Assembly (NCBI RefSeq): GCF_022012295.1
Contig: NZ_JAKLTN010000002.1
Coordinates: 1,054,001-1,118,000 of the forward strand
Direction: 5' to 3'
Origin: Dechloromonas hankyongensis
GTDB taxonomy: Bacteria > Pseudomonadota > Gammaproteobacteria > Burkholderiales > Rhodocyclaceae
Length of the DNA: 64,000 nt
The notes under the pieces were generated by a model. It was not told where the DNA came from. It searched no databases and saw only the letters and a program-made list of their open reading frames with translations. This document shows positions 1 to 9,764 of this stretch, piece by piece (position 1 is the first letter of the stretch; each line of letters opens with the position of its first letter). The position numbers and the translations under genes were made by a program.

Positions 1-1
1 G

Positions 2-634
2 GCCAACGACGAGATCACCAACGACGTGTCGGAAGTCTTCAAGCAGCTGACCGGCCTGGGCAAGGCGCGCACGTTGAAGCACCTGTGGCAGGCCCCGTTC
101 ACACTGCAGCAGAACGTCGTCGCCGGCATCCAGGCCGAAGCGGAAACCGCCAGGGCCGGCGGCAAGGGACGCATCGTCGCCAAGATGAATTCACTGCTCG
201 AACCGGAAGTGATCGATGCCCTTTACCAGGCTTCGCAGGCCGGCGTCGAAATCGACCTCATCGTGCGCGGTGTGTGCGCCCTGCGTCCGGGCGTCAAGGG
301 GCTGTCCGACAATATCCGGGTGCGCTCCATCATCGGCCGCTTCCTCGAACACCACCGCATTTTCTATTTCCTGGCCGGCGGCAAGGAAACGGTCTATCTG
401 TCCAGCGCCGACTGGATGGAACGCAATTTCTTCAAGCGCATCGAGCTGGCCTTCCCCATCCTCGACCCCAAGCTGAAGCGCCGCGTCATCACCGAAGGCC
501 TCAAGTTCTATCTGGCCGACAACCAGCAGGGGTGGGAAATGAACAGCCAGGGCGTCTATCAGCGCCGCCGCTCGCCGCGTAGCAAGCCGCACAATGCCCA
601 GGGCGAACTGATGGTGACGCTGGGCGGTGTCTGA
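2..634 (+). CDS. ppk: Polyphosphate kinase 1, C-terminal part (gene starts before the window)
   Basis: Ppk1 polymerises the gamma-phosphate of ATP into inorganic polyphosphate. Only the last ~210 residues are inside the window; the frame is open from base 2. The sequence shows the conserved C-terminal domains: the stretch GRIVAKMNSLLEPEVIDALY, then EIDLIVRGVCALRPGVKG and YLSSADWMERN. The last block belongs to the phospholipase-D-like C2 domain that forms part of the active site. I considered a phospholipase D proper and rejected it because the whole stretch matches Ppk1. It ends normally before the DUF2242 lipoprotein on the same strand. Identification is from memory of the family and is quite sure. 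Confidence 0.93.
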   Translation, partial: ANDEITNDVSEVFKQLTGLGKARTLKHLWQAPFTLQQNVVAGIQAEAETARAGGKGRIVAKMNSLLEPEVIDALYQASQAGVEIDLIVRGVCALRPGVKGLSDNIRVRSIIGRFLEHHRIFYFLAGGKETVYLSSADWMERNFFKRIELAFPILDPKLKRRVITEGLKFYLADNQQGWEMNSQGVYQRRRSPRSKPHNAQGELMVTLGGV

Positions 635-705
635 GCTTTCCGGGTCAGCCAAATGCGGAGTGGCGCGTTAAGATAGCCACCCGCATTGACACCCCCCGCC
701 GCCTG

Positions 706-1218
706 ATGTTCCGCTCCCGCCTCCTTCGCCTGTCCGCCGTCGCCACCCTGCTCGCCGTGGCCGGCTGCTCCACCGCACCGGCGCCGGTGTACCGGCTGGA
801 GAGCTTCGAGGCCGAGACGCCCTTCCAGTACCACAGCGACCTGCCGCCACTGGTACTGTGCGAATACGGCAAGCGCGCCCTGCTCAGCCAGGCCTACGAA
901 GTCGATGCCTCGGTGCCGAGCAATATCCGCGGCTCCAAGTTCTTCCAGCCGCAGGCCGAGCAGCAAGTACAGCTGCGCATTACGCTGACCTGCATGGGCA
1001 CCGGCCGCGACACGACCATCTACGCCAACGCACTGCAAACCCGCTACGAATTGAAGGCCGGCGGCAGCAGCACCGGCCTGTCGGTCAGCGGCCTGGGCTC
1101 GATCTCGGTCCCCTGGCCGACTGACAAGAACTCCCTGGTCAAGGTCGGCGAGGAAACCATAGCCGATGCCGACTTCTACCGCCGGCTGTTCGTCCTGATC
1201 GAAAATCTGGCGGAATAG
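706..1218 (+). CDS. DUF2242-like lipoprotein
   Basis: 170 residues. The N-terminus is a lipoprotein signal: basic start, hydrophobic stretch, then LAVAGC with Cys at about residue 21, so the mature protein should be lipid-anchored in the envelope. The body (cysteines at CEYGKRALLSQ and LTCMGTG, then SLVKVGEETIADADFYRR) resembles the DUF2242 lipoproteins of betaproteobacteria, whose function is unknown. It stands between ppk and a convergent small membrane protein gene. Family assignment is by eye; lipoprotein nature is well supported. Confidence 0.8.
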   Translation: MFRSRLLRLSAVATLLAVAGCSTAPAPVYRLESFEAETPFQYHSDLPPLVLCEYGKRALLSQAYEVDASVPSNIRGSKFFQPQAEQQVQLRITLTCMGTGRDTTIYANALQTRYELKAGGSSTGLSVSGLGSISVPWPTDKNSLVKVGEETIADADFYRRLFVLIENLAE

Positions 1219-1363
1219 CGGCACTAACGGCGCGCGGCGCGGCACCGCGTGCTCCCTATCAATAGCCGGAGTGCCGCTGGGTCAGAGCGAAAGCAGGGCC
1301 GGCTGAACACATTTCTGGCCAAGCCGGCCGGGCCCTACGCCCGGATACTGGCTTGCCTGACGC

Positions 1364-1543
1364 TCAGGACTGACGGGAACGATCGTCCGGCGTAAGGAAG
1401 AGGCCGACGCCAAGGGCGATCAAGGCCAGCGGCCACCATTTGCGGATCAGAGCGACCAGGTCGAGTTCCAACAGGTCGAGATTGACGCCGAGCGCGATGG
1501 CGCCGATGACGATCAGGGCGATGGCGGCGAAGTGGCCTTTCAT
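1364..1543 (-). CDS. Small two-helix membrane protein (59 aa)
   Basis: The frame encodes MKGHFAAIALIVIGAIALG at its start and ends in TPDDRSRQS. Two hydrophobic segments (residues ~5-20 and ~38-50) flank a short LDLLELDLVALIRKWWP linker, a pattern like the LiaI/LiaF-type membrane hairpin found in many small proteins. It starts 17 bases after the stop of relA on the same strand, so it could be co-transcribed with relA. Function unknown. The composition and tidy hairpin topology argue that it is a real gene. Confidence 0.65.
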   Translation of the reverse strand: MKGHFAAIALIVIGAIALGVNLDLLELDLVALIRKWWPLALIALGVGLFLTPDDRSRQS

Positions 1544-1559
1544 GCGGACTCTCCGATGA

Positions 1560-3782
1560 TCAGGCGCGGCGGACGCCGACCACGCCTTCGACTTCGTGGA
1601 TCAGCGTCAGCGTGCGCTGCAACTGCTGCAGGTTGGTGATCTCGACGGTGAAGCTCATGTGCGCCTTGCTCTGCTTGGATTGGGTATTGACGCCGACCAC
1701 GTTGAGCTTTTCGCGGGTGAAGATTTCCGAAATGTCGCGCAGCAGGCCCTGCCGGTCGTGCGCATCGACCACGATATCGCAGGCGAAGACGCCGGTGGTC
1801 TGGATGCCCCAGTCGGTCTCAATGACCCGTTCCGGATGCAGCGCCGCCAAGTTGGCAAAGTTGGGACAATCCATGCGGTGTATGGAAATGCCCTTCCCGC
1901 GCGTGATGAAGCCCTGGATTTCATCCGGCGGCGCCGGCTTGCAGCAGCGCGCGAGCTGGGTGAGCAGCTTGTCCACGCCGACGATCAGGATGCCCTGGTT
2001 GCCTTCGACCGGCTTGGCGGGCTTGGCCACCACCGCATCGGGCAGCTGCGTTTCGGCGAGCAGGTCGCCGCCCTTGGCCACTGCCTGGAACTGCCGCTGG
2101 TTCAGGTCGCCACGAGCCGCCGCAATGTACAGGTCGTCGGCCTTGGCGAAGCCCAGCTTGTGCGCCAGTTCCTCGATATTGGCCCCGGTCTGCCCGGCGC
2201 GCTGCAATTCCTTGGCGATCAGCCCCCGGCCTTCGGCCAGCGTTTCTTCCAGCGCCAGGTTGGAGAACCAGGCGCGTACCTTGACCCGGGCACTCTTGGT
2301 ATGGATGTAGCCGAGCGACGGGTTCAGCCAGTCGCGCGACGGCCCGCCGTGCTTGGCGGTGACGATCTCGACTTCCTGTCCGGTTTCCAGCGCGGTGTTG
2401 AGCGGCACCAACTGGCCGCCGACCTTAGCGCCGCGGCAGCGGTGGCCGAGATCGGTATGCACGCGGTAGGCGAAATCGACCGGGGTCGAGCCGGCCGGCA
2501 GGTCGACCACCTTGCCCTGCGGCGTGATGACGTAGATCGTCTCGTCGAGCGCCGCCTGCTTGTAGTGCTTGACCCAGTCCGAACTGTCGGCGACTTCGTC
2601 CTTCCAGGTCAGCAGCTGGCGCAACCAGGCGATCTTCTCGTCGTAGTTGTCCTCGGCGCTGCGCTTGGTGCCTTCCTTGTAGCGCCAGTGGGCGGCGACG
2701 CCGAGTTCGGCGTGCTTGTGCATGTCCCAGGTGCGGATCTGGATTTCCAGGCTGCGCCCGTCCGGGCAGCGCACGGCGGTATGCAGCGAGCGGTAGTAGT
2801 TGCCCTTGGGATTCGAGATGTAGTCGTCGAATTCCTTGGGAATCGGCAGCCACAGGTTGTGCACGATGCCGAGCGCGGTATAGCAGTCCTTCAGGTCGTC
2901 GACGATGATGCGCAGGGCGCGCACGTCATAGACCTCGGAGAACTCGACGTCCTTCTTCCGCATCTTGTTCCAGATGCTGTAGATGTGTTTCGGCCGGCCG
3001 TAGATCTCGGCCCCCATGACGCCCGACGCTTCCAGTTCCTGACGCACCCGGGTCACCGCATCGACGATGAACTGCTCGCGCTCGCTGCGCTTCTCGTCGA
3101 GCATCTTGGCGATTTTTTTATAGACGTCGGGATGGATGAAGCGGAAGGACAAGTCCTCCAGTTCCCACTTCAGTTCCCAGACGCCCAGGCGGTTGGCCAG
3201 CGGCGAATACAGTTCCAGGGTTTCGCGCGCCACCTGGACGCGCAATTCGTCCGGATTGGCGGCATAGAAGCGCAGGGTCTGCGTCCGGCTGGCCAGGCGC
3301 AGCAACACGACGCGGATGTCCTCGACCATGGCGAGCAGCATCTTGCGCAGCACTTCCACCTGCGCCTTCATTTCGGTCGGATTGACCTCGCCGGCTTCGA
3401 TATTGGTCGCCACGAAGCCCTTGGTAATCGGCCGCAGCTTGTTCAGGCGCGAAATGCCATGCACCAGATGCGCCGCCGGCTTGCCGAAGCGCTCCTCGAT
3501 ACGGGCGATGCCATGCTCGTCATGGGACGGGATGGCAAAGAGCACCGCGGCGATGCGCGATTCGACATCGAGCTTGAGCCCGGCGATGATCACCGCCATG
3601 CCCAGCGCATGCGACCAGATGCGCTCGCCGCTGCCCAGAGTACGCTCGCCGTAGGTCTCCCAGGCGTATTCGACGGCACCCTTCAAACGTTCGGCATCAG
3701 CCGGGGGAAGCCCCTCGCCCAGAGTGGCGAGGAACTGCTCGAAATCGCTCAGCGCAGCGACGGAATGGACGACGGAAACCAT
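1560..3782 (-). CDS. relA: RelA, (p)ppGpp synthetase
   Basis: 740 residues, the usual length. It transfers pyrophosphate from ATP to GDP/GTP on starved ribosomes. Order of domains: a degenerate HD hydrolase domain (residues ~45-150; where SpoT has HDxxED this protein has FAIPSHDEHG, so hydrolase activity should be absent), the synthetase domain (~240-370, with YDVRALRIIVDD and EFDDYISNPKGNYYRSLHT), a TGS domain (~400-460), the zinc-finger/conserved-cysteine region (LARCCKPAPPDEIQGF) and a C-terminal ACT domain. The lost HD motif makes RelA rather than SpoT/Rel the right name. It is divergent from the DMT transporter gene, sharing a 150-base upstream region. Confidence 0.94.
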   Translation of the reverse strand: MVSVVHSVAALSDFEQFLATLGEGLPPADAERLKGAVEYAWETYGERTLGSGERIWSHALGMAVIIAGLKLDVESRIAAVLFAIPSHDEHGIARIEERFGKPAAHLVHGISRLNKLRPITKGFVATNIEAGEVNPTEMKAQVEVLRKMLLAMVEDIRVVLLRLASRTQTLRFYAANPDELRVQVARETLELYSPLANRLGVWELKWELEDLSFRFIHPDVYKKIAKMLDEKRSEREQFIVDAVTRVRQELEASGVMGAEIYGRPKHIYSIWNKMRKKDVEFSEVYDVRALRIIVDDLKDCYTALGIVHNLWLPIPKEFDDYISNPKGNYYRSLHTAVRCPDGRSLEIQIRTWDMHKHAELGVAAHWRYKEGTKRSAEDNYDEKIAWLRQLLTWKDEVADSSDWVKHYKQAALDETIYVITPQGKVVDLPAGSTPVDFAYRVHTDLGHRCRGAKVGGQLVPLNTALETGQEVEIVTAKHGGPSRDWLNPSLGYIHTKSARVKVRAWFSNLALEETLAEGRGLIAKELQRAGQTGANIEELAHKLGFAKADDLYIAAARGDLNQRQFQAVAKGGDLLAETQLPDAVVAKPAKPVEGNQGILIVGVDKLLTQLARCCKPAPPDEIQGFITRGKGISIHRMDCPNFANLAALHPERVIETDWGIQTTGVFACDIVVDAHDRQGLLRDISEIFTREKLNVVGVNTQSKQSKAHMSFTVEITNLQQLQRTLTLIHEVEGVVGVRRA

Positions 3783-3932
3783 AGGGCGTAATTATAAGAC
3801 CGATCGCATCGCGCTCCATGCCGACAAGCGCACATTCGCCCCTCGGGTCTTCCCTAGTATTCTGTTGCGCCATTCGCTGACCAGCCAAGCCCGGCTTGGC
3901 GCCACGGGCGCTTCAGGCATAATCGGCCGACC

Positions 3933-4817
3933 ATGAAGAAACTGTCGGCAAACCCCTACCTGCTCCTCACCCTGACCGTGCTGTTCTGGTCGGGCAACAT
4001 GGTGATCGGCCGCGGGGCGCGCGGCGACATTCCGCCGCTCAGTTTCGCCTTCTGGCGCTGGCTGATCGCCTTCGTGCTGATCGTGCCGCTGGCCCTGCCC
4101 CACCTCCGGGAACAGTGGCCGTTGCTGAAGAGGGGCTGGAAACCGCTGCTCGTGCTCGGCGTGCTCGGGGTCGGCGGCTACAACACCTTTGCCTACCTGG
4201 CCCTGCAGAACACGACGGCGACCAACGCAGCGCTGCTCAATTCCTTCGTCCCCATCGCCACCATCGCCATCTCCTGGGCCTTCCTCGGCAAGCACCTGCG
4301 CCGGCCCGAGGCCATCGGCGTCCTCATTTCACTGAGCGGCGCGCTGACCATCGTGTCGCACGGCGATCCTGCCGTGCTCGCCCGCCTCAACCTGAACGTC
4401 GGCGACGTCTGGATGCTGGTGGCGGTGCTCGACTGGGCCATCTATACCGTCGCCCTCGCCTGGCGGCCGGCCGGCGTGCATCCCATGCTGATGCTCGGCA
4501 CGACGGTGGCCATTGGCCTGGCCACGCTGGCCCCGGCCTATGCCTGGGAAATGGCGCAAGGCAAGTTCATCAACGTCCACGCGGGATCGCTGGCCGCCCT
4601 CGCCTACGTCGGCATTTTCCCGAGTTTCGTCGGCTACATCTTCTACAACCGCGGTGTCGCCGAAGTCGGCGCCAACAAGGCCAGCCTGTTCATCCACCTG
4701 ATGCCGGTCTTCGGCACCCTGCTCTCCTTCCTGTTTCTCGGCGAAATTCCGTTCTGGTACCACTACCTGGGTATCGGCTTGATCTTCACCGGCATTTGGC
4801 TGACCATGAAGAAATGA
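3933..4817 (+). CDS. EamA/DMT-family inner-membrane transporter
   Basis: 294 residues with about ten hydrophobic segments arranged as two repeats (start LLLTLTVLFWSGNMVIGR; second repeat from about residue 150), the usual layout of the drug/metabolite transporter superfamily (EamA). The substrate cannot be told from the sequence. The stop codon overlaps the start of mtfA by ATGA, so the two genes should be translated as a pair. Confidence 0.88.
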   Translation: MKKLSANPYLLLTLTVLFWSGNMVIGRGARGDIPPLSFAFWRWLIAFVLIVPLALPHLREQWPLLKRGWKPLLVLGVLGVGGYNTFAYLALQNTTATNAALLNSFVPIATIAISWAFLGKHLRRPEAIGVLISLSGALTIVSHGDPAVLARLNLNVGDVWMLVAVLDWAIYTVALAWRPAGVHPMLMLGTTVAIGLATLAPAYAWEMAQGKFINVHAGSLAALAYVGIFPSFVGYIFYNRGVAEVGANKASLFIHLMPVFGTLLSFLFLGEIPFWYHYLGIGLIFTGIWLTMKK

Positions 4818-5578
4818 TCGGTCTGCTCGACAAATTGCGCGGCAGGAAGACGCCCCGGATCCCGGACGATCTGTGGGCGGCCATTGTCACGTCGATCCCC
4901 TTTCTCGACGCCCTCGACCACGAGGAACAGCAACGGCTGCGCGACCTGGCCGAAACCTTCCTCGGCAGCAAGGAATTCACCACAGGCGGCGGCCTGCAGC
5001 TGACCGACGAAATCTGCGTCTCCATCGCCGCCCAGGGCTGCCTGCCCATCCTCAACCTCGGACTGGGCGCCTACCGCGACTGGGTCGGCATCATCGTCTA
5101 TCCCGATGAATTCGTCGTCCCCCGCAACCAGGAGGACGAGAACGGCGTGGTGCACGAATACGACGACGTGCTCGCCGGCGAAGCCTGGGAAGGCGGTCCG
5201 CTGATCGTTTCGTGGCACGACGTGAAAATGGCCGGCGACGGCTACAACGTGGTGATCCACGAATTCGCCCACAAGCTGGACATGCTGAACGGCGACACCG
5301 ACGGCGTGCCGAAGCTGCACAGCGGCATCGCCGAGAGCGAGTGGCAGATGGTGTTTTTGGCCGCCTACGACGATTTCTGCCGGCGCGCGGACAGCGGCGA
5401 GGAAACCATCATCGATCCCTACGCCAGCGAGTCGCCGGGCGAATTCTTTGCCGTGCTGTCGGAGAGCTTTTTCGAACTGCCGGACGTGGTGGCCGACGAG
5501 TACCCGGACCTCTACGCGCTGTTCAAACGCTACTATCGTCAGGATCCGCTGGCCCGCCTGCGCCGGCCGAACACGTAG
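4814..5578 (+). CDS. mtfA: MtfA-type zinc metallopeptidase (M90)
   Basis: 254 residues. The start is the ATG in the ATGA overlap with the upstream transporter gene. The zinc-binding motif HEFAHKLDMLNG lies at about residue 150 and a downstream E-rich helix (SPGEFFAVLSESFFELP) supplies the usual third ligand region. In enterobacteria MtfA is a cytosolic peptidase that binds Mlc and so influences sugar uptake; whether that partner exists here is unknown. The 3' end overlaps the convergent histidine kinase gene by 56 bases, which is unusual but both frames look genuine. Confidence 0.88.
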   Translation: MIGLLDKLRGRKTPRIPDDLWAAIVTSIPFLDALDHEEQQRLRDLAETFLGSKEFTTGGGLQLTDEICVSIAAQGCLPILNLGLGAYRDWVGIIVYPDEFVVPRNQEDENGVVHEYDDVLAGEAWEGGPLIVSWHDVKMAGDGYNVVIHEFAHKLDMLNGDTDGVPKLHSGIAESEWQMVFLAAYDDFCRRADSGEETIIDPYASESPGEFFAVLSESFFELPDVVADEYPDLYALFKRYYRQDPLARLRRPNT

Positions 5579-8500
5579 CCCGAGCGGGCGGATTCCGCCC
5601 CAGGCTGTCGAGAACCTTGCGAAACAACACCTCGGGATCGACCGGCTTGGCCACGAAATCGTTCATGCCGGCCTCGAGGCAACGCTCGCGATCGTCGGCG
5701 AAGGCATTCGCCGTCATGGCCAGGATCGGTATCTGCTGCCCGTGCGGCAACTGGCGAATGCGCCGGGTGGCTTCCAGGCCGTCCATCACCGGCATCTGCA
5801 TGTCCATCAGGATCAGGTCGTAAGGCAAGGCATCGACCCGGCGGACGGCTTCTTCGCCATTGCCGACCAGGTCGACGTGCAATCCGGCCTCTTCGAGCAG
5901 GAGTTGGGAAATTTCCTGGTTGACCGGCTCGTCTTCGACGAGCAGCGCCCGGGCACCGGCATGGAGACTGCGGATCAGGCTTTCGGCATCGCACTGCGCA
6001 GCGTTTTCCGGCGTGTCCTCCGCCGCCGGCCCCCCGTTCGCCAAGCGTGCGGTGAACCAGAAGACGCTGCCCTGCCCGAGCTGGCTGTCGGCCCCGGCAT
6101 CGCCCCCCATCAGCTGAGCCAGCTGCCGGGTGATGGCGAGACCGAGACCGGTGCCCTTGTACAGGCGGGTCGTCGAACTGTCGGCCTGTTCGAAGGCCTG
6201 GAACAGGCGGGCGAGAACTTCCGGCGCGATGCCCGGGCCACTGTCGGCAACCTCGAAACGAAGCACGACGCCGTCGGCATCGCTCTCGACGACGCGTACC
6301 CGGATATCGATATGGCCGCGCTCGGTGAATTTGACGGCATTCGAGGCGTAATTGAGCAGGGCCTGGGTAATGCGCGTCGCATCGCCCTGCAGCCGCCCGG
6401 GCACGGCAATCAGTTCGGACGAAATGGCGAGCCCCTTGCCGCGGGCCATTTCGCCAACGATGGACGACACGTTGGCGACGATCTGCGCCACGTTGAGCGG
6501 CGCCTGTTCGATCCGCAGCTTGCCGGCATCGATTTTCGACAAATCGAGGATGTCGTTGATCAGGGCGAGCAGATGATTGGCCGAATGCTCGATCTTGACC
6601 ACGCACTCGCGCTGCCGGCCGTCCAGGCCGCTGCGCCGGAGCAGGTGGAGCATGCCGATGATGCCGTTCATCGGGGTACGTATCTCGTGGCTCATGTTGG
6701 ACAGGAAGGCCGCCTTCGAGCGGGCCGCCTCGTTGGCGGCATCCCTCGAAACGGCCAGTGAGGCGTTGGCTTCCTGCAGCGCCGCCGTTTTGCTGGCCAC
6801 CAGTTCCTCGAGATGCTCGCGATAGGCTTCCAGCTCGCGCTGCAGTTGCTTCTTCTCGGTCACGTCCTGCTTGATGGCCAGGTAGTCGGTAATCCGGCCG
6901 TCGGGCTGGCGCACCGGGGAAATGATTTCCGACTCGATGAAAATCTCGCCATTCTTGCGCCGGTTGGTCAGTTCGCCGACCCACACCCTGCCCGCCCGCA
7001 GGGTGGCCCACATCTCGTCATAGACGCCGCGCGGCGTCTGCCCGGCATTGAGCAGGCGCGGATTGCGGCCGATCAACTCGTTCCACTCGTAGCCGCTGCT
7101 CGTCATGAAAGCCCGGTTGACGTATTCGATATTGCCGTCGACATCGGTGATGCAGATGCCTTCCGGACTCTGCTCGACGGCCTGGTGCAGCTTGGCCAAC
7201 TCCTGCTCGGCCGCCTTGCGCTGGGTGATGTCGCGGGTCACCGCGAGGTGCGCCGTGATCCGCCCGTGCGTGTCGCGCATCGGCACGGCGTGGGTTTCCA
7301 TCCAGCGGCGGAAACCGCCGAGGCCGATGATTTCGAATTCCAGCGTTCCCGATTCGCCGGCGAAGACGCGGCGATTCAAGGCCATGAAGGCCTCCCGGTG
7401 CTCCGGGGCAACCAGATCGATCACCGGAAGACCGGCCACCTGCGCCATCGAGTCGGCCCCGATCATCATCAGGCCGGCCTGATTCATCTGCAACAGGGTA
7501 CCGTCCTCGCCGACCAGCTTGACGCACTCCGGCTCGGTATCGATGATGGTTTTGAGTTCCAGCTCGCGCTGGGCCAGCGTTTCCAGCGCCCGCTTGCGTT
7601 CGCTGATATCGCGCGACGAGGCGACAAGGAAGGACTGTCCATCCAGTTCGAGGCCGTGGCAACTGACTTCGACATCGATCAGGTGGCCGGCGCTATGACG
7701 ATAGCGGGTTTCCAGGCGCAGTGTGGCACCCGGCTGATTGAGGCGGCCCATTTCCTCCTGGATATTGACCCATGAGTGATTGGCGTCGATGGCATCGATC
7801 CGGACCTTGCCGATTTCCGCCCGCGCCATGCCTAGCATGTCGAGAAATGCCGGATTGGCGTCGACGACCGTGCCCTCGGCATCGAGCACATGGATGCCGT
7901 CGGTCGCGGTATCGACCAGGGCCTGCTTGCGCAGAATGGTGTCCCAGTCCCGGCGCTGGACTTTCTGGTACCACCACAGGCCCAGACAGGCCAGCGCGGC
8001 AATGCTGAGATAGACGGAAAGCCAGATCATGGCCCGCTGGCGCCAGCCAGCGAACATGGCATCGGTATTGCGGCCGACGGCAATGACCAACGGAAAATCC
8101 ATGTCCAGTCCGGGCGGCTGGATGGTGCGCAAGGCCATCAGGCGATCCTCGCCAGTGGCGACGGAGATGCCGGTCAGGACGTTGTCACGGTTGCCGCTGG
8201 CCATGTGGTGCGAAAAAAAGGAGCCGGGTACCGCCAGATTCTTGCCGGCCTGCCCCGGACGCAAGGGCGCCATGATGATCTGGATGCCGTTGCCGTGCGT
8301 GAGCGACGTCCACATGTCTTCGGTGTACAGCGTACGTTCCAGCAACTGACCGATGAAGGGCATGTCCATGGTGGCCATGGCGACGCCGGCAAAGCGGCCT
8401 TCGCCGTCGAGCAGCTTGCGCGAAATGGTAAAAGTGTAGTCGCCGAACACCGTCTGGAACGGCGGCGAGACGATCCGCGTTTCGCCGCTCGACGCTTCGG

Positions 8501-8894
8501 CGGCGGCGCGGAAATAGTGACGGTGGGCGAAATTCTGGCCGATCAGGTCGGCACGGTTGGAAGACAGGACGCTGCCATCCGGCCCGGTGAGCATCAGGAT
8601 ATCGGTGCCGTGGCCGAGCTTGGCCAGCTGGCTCAACTGCTGGCTGGCCGTCTGCCAGCCGTCGCCCGCGGCCGACCGGCCGGGCGCTCCCTGGATCATG
8701 GCCTGCAGCAACTGATCGACGCCGCGTAGCCGCCGCTCGATGATGTCGGCCGAGATCGCCGCGAGATTGGACAGGTGCACGCGCTCTTCCGCGGCCTTGA
8801 CGCTATGCGAGTCGTGGACGTTGTAGCCCATGACTCCGGCCAGGACGACCAGAAACGCACACAGCAACTTCCACTGGGTGTGGAAGACCCTCAT
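5523..8894 (-). CDS. Membrane hybrid sensor histidine kinase with PAS domains and receiver
   Basis: 1123 residues. An N-terminal membrane helix, a periplasmic sensor region (~30-270, likely dCache/CHASE type), a second helix near residue 290 (WLSVYLSIAALACLGLWW), three PAS domains (~320-690), a HisKA domain with the phospho-acceptor in SNMSHEIRTPMNG, a HATPase_c domain (GTGLGLAITRQLA) and a C-terminal receiver (LVEDEPVNQEISQLLL, phospho-Asp in LILMDMQMPVMDG). No Hpt domain or dedicated response regulator is seen next to it. It starts behind a GGGAGGAGA ribosome binding site. Signal and output are unknown. Confidence 0.92.
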   Translation of the reverse strand: MRVFHTQWKLLCAFLVVLAGVMGYNVHDSHSVKAAEERVHLSNLAAISADIIERRLRGVDQLLQAMIQGAPGRSAAGDGWQTASQQLSQLAKLGHGTDILMLTGPDGSVLSSNRADLIGQNFAHRHYFRAAAEASSGETRIVSPPFQTVFGDYTFTISRKLLDGEGRFAGVAMATMDMPFIGQLLERTLYTEDMWTSLTHGNGIQIIMAPLRPGQAGKNLAVPGSFFSHHMASGNRDNVLTGISVATGEDRLMALRTIQPPGLDMDFPLVIAVGRNTDAMFAGWRQRAMIWLSVYLSIAALACLGLWWYQKVQRRDWDTILRKQALVDTATDGIHVLDAEGTVVDANPAFLDMLGMARAEIGKVRIDAIDANHSWVNIQEEMGRLNQPGATLRLETRYRHSAGHLIDVEVSCHGLELDGQSFLVASSRDISERKRALETLAQRELELKTIIDTEPECVKLVGEDGTLLQMNQAGLMMIGADSMAQVAGLPVIDLVAPEHREAFMALNRRVFAGESGTLEFEIIGLGGFRRWMETHAVPMRDTHGRITAHLAVTRDITQRKAAEQELAKLHQAVEQSPEGICITDVDGNIEYVNRAFMTSSGYEWNELIGRNPRLLNAGQTPRGVYDEMWATLRAGRVWVGELTNRRKNGEIFIESEIISPVRQPDGRITDYLAIKQDVTEKKQLQRELEAYREHLEELVASKTAALQEANASLAVSRDAANEAARSKAAFLSNMSHEIRTPMNGIIGMLHLLRRSGLDGRQRECVVKIEHSANHLLALINDILDLSKIDAGKLRIEQAPLNVAQIVANVSSIVGEMARGKGLAISSELIAVPGRLQGDATRITQALLNYASNAVKFTERGHIDIRVRVVESDADGVVLRFEVADSGPGIAPEVLARLFQAFEQADSSTTRLYKGTGLGLAITRQLAQLMGGDAGADSQLGQGSVFWFTARLANGGPAAEDTPENAAQCDAESLIRSLHAGARALLVEDEPVNQEISQLLLEEAGLHVDLVGNGEEAVRRVDALPYDLILMDMQMPVMDGLEATRRIRQLPHGQQIPILAMTANAFADDRERCLEAGMNDFVAKPVDPEVLFRKVLDSLGRNPPARATCSAGAGGPADPDDSSV

Positions 8895-8996
8895 CGCTCG
8901 TCTCCTCCCGCCTGATGGCTTTTTTTATGAATTTTGTATCACTATAGCGGAAATCTCGAAATTATTCGGCCGGTTGCACCTGTTTTGTCCCGCGAA

Positions 8997-9764
8997 TCAG
9001 GCACCGATTTTCCCAATGAAGGCGGACAGCGCCGCCAATACCGCCGCCTCCTGGTCGCGATGCGGTGAATGGCCGCAGGTGGGCAGCTTGAGCAGTTCGC
9101 TGCCCGGCACCTGTTCGGCGATGACATCGATCTGGTGCATCGTCGCGTATTCGTCGTCCTCTCCCTGAATAGCGAGCACCGGGCACTTGATGCGCGGCAG
9201 GTAATCCTCGATGTTCCAGTCGCGAAATTCCGGCGACAGCCAGGTATCGTTCCAATCGGCGAAAACCAGGGGCGTCCGCTCATGGTGATAGCGCGCCAAT
9301 TTCGTCGGCAGATCGGTCGTCGCCCAGGCCGTGCGGGCCTCGCGGATACCGGCCAGCGTCACGTCCTCGACGAATTCGTGCGGCGCCATCACGGCGACGC
9401 CGCGCGGCACGTCCGGAAAGGCGCCGGCAAAGATCAGCGCGATGCTGCCGCCGTCGCTGTGGCCGACCAGCACCGGCCGTTCGATGCCGAGTGCCGCCAG
9501 GAAGGCTGGCAGCATCTCCTCGCCTTCACGGTGCATGTAGCGGGGCGTGCGCGCTTCCGGGTGGGGTTCCGATCCGCCGTAGCCGGCGCGCGACCAGACG
9601 ACGACGCGGCAGCCGGTGGCGGCGGCCAGCTTTTCCGGGAAATGCCGCCACATGGCGACGCTGCCCAGCCCCTCGTGCAGCAGCAGGATGGGTGGCCGGT
9701 TATCAGTGGTGGCGGGGTAATCGCGATACTCGAGTTTCAGGTCCAGGACGGTAATGTGTTTCAT
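8997..9764 (-). CDS. Alpha/beta hydrolase
   Basis: 255 residues of the alpha/beta-hydrolase fold. The oxyanion region is LLLHEGLGSVAMWR, the nucleophile elbow is GHSDGGS (Ser near residue 99) and the late His is in LPTCGHSPHRD. The acid is probably the Asp in IQGEDDEYATMH. It starts in an ATGA overlap with the upstream second hydrolase, so the pair forms an operon. Substrate unknown; the family includes esterases and C-C bond hydrolases. Confidence 0.87.
   Translation of the reverse strand: MKHITVLDLKLEYRDYPATTDNRPPILLLHEGLGSVAMWRHFPEKLAAATGCRVVVWSRAGYGGSEPHPEARTPRYMHREGEEMLPAFLAALGIERPVLVGHSDGGSIALIFAGAFPDVPRGVAVMAPHEFVEDVTLAGIREARTAWATTDLPTKLARYHHERTPLVFADWNDTWLSPEFRDWNIEDYLPRIKCPVLAIQGEDDEYATMHQIDVIAEQVPGSELLKLPTCGHSPHRDQEAAVLAALSAFIGKIGA

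Noticed and set aside
1596-3791. Long plus-strand frame of 731 codons opposite relA
   Set aside because: It is a GC-driven antisense shadow; the minus strand encodes full-length RelA with all family motifs. The same holds for long antisense frames over the chemotaxis and kinase genes.
4115-4813. Extended N-terminus for MtfA
   Set aside because: The open frame runs back through the transporter gene, but the ATGA overlap start at 4814 fits the family length and the upstream part is low-complexity shadow.
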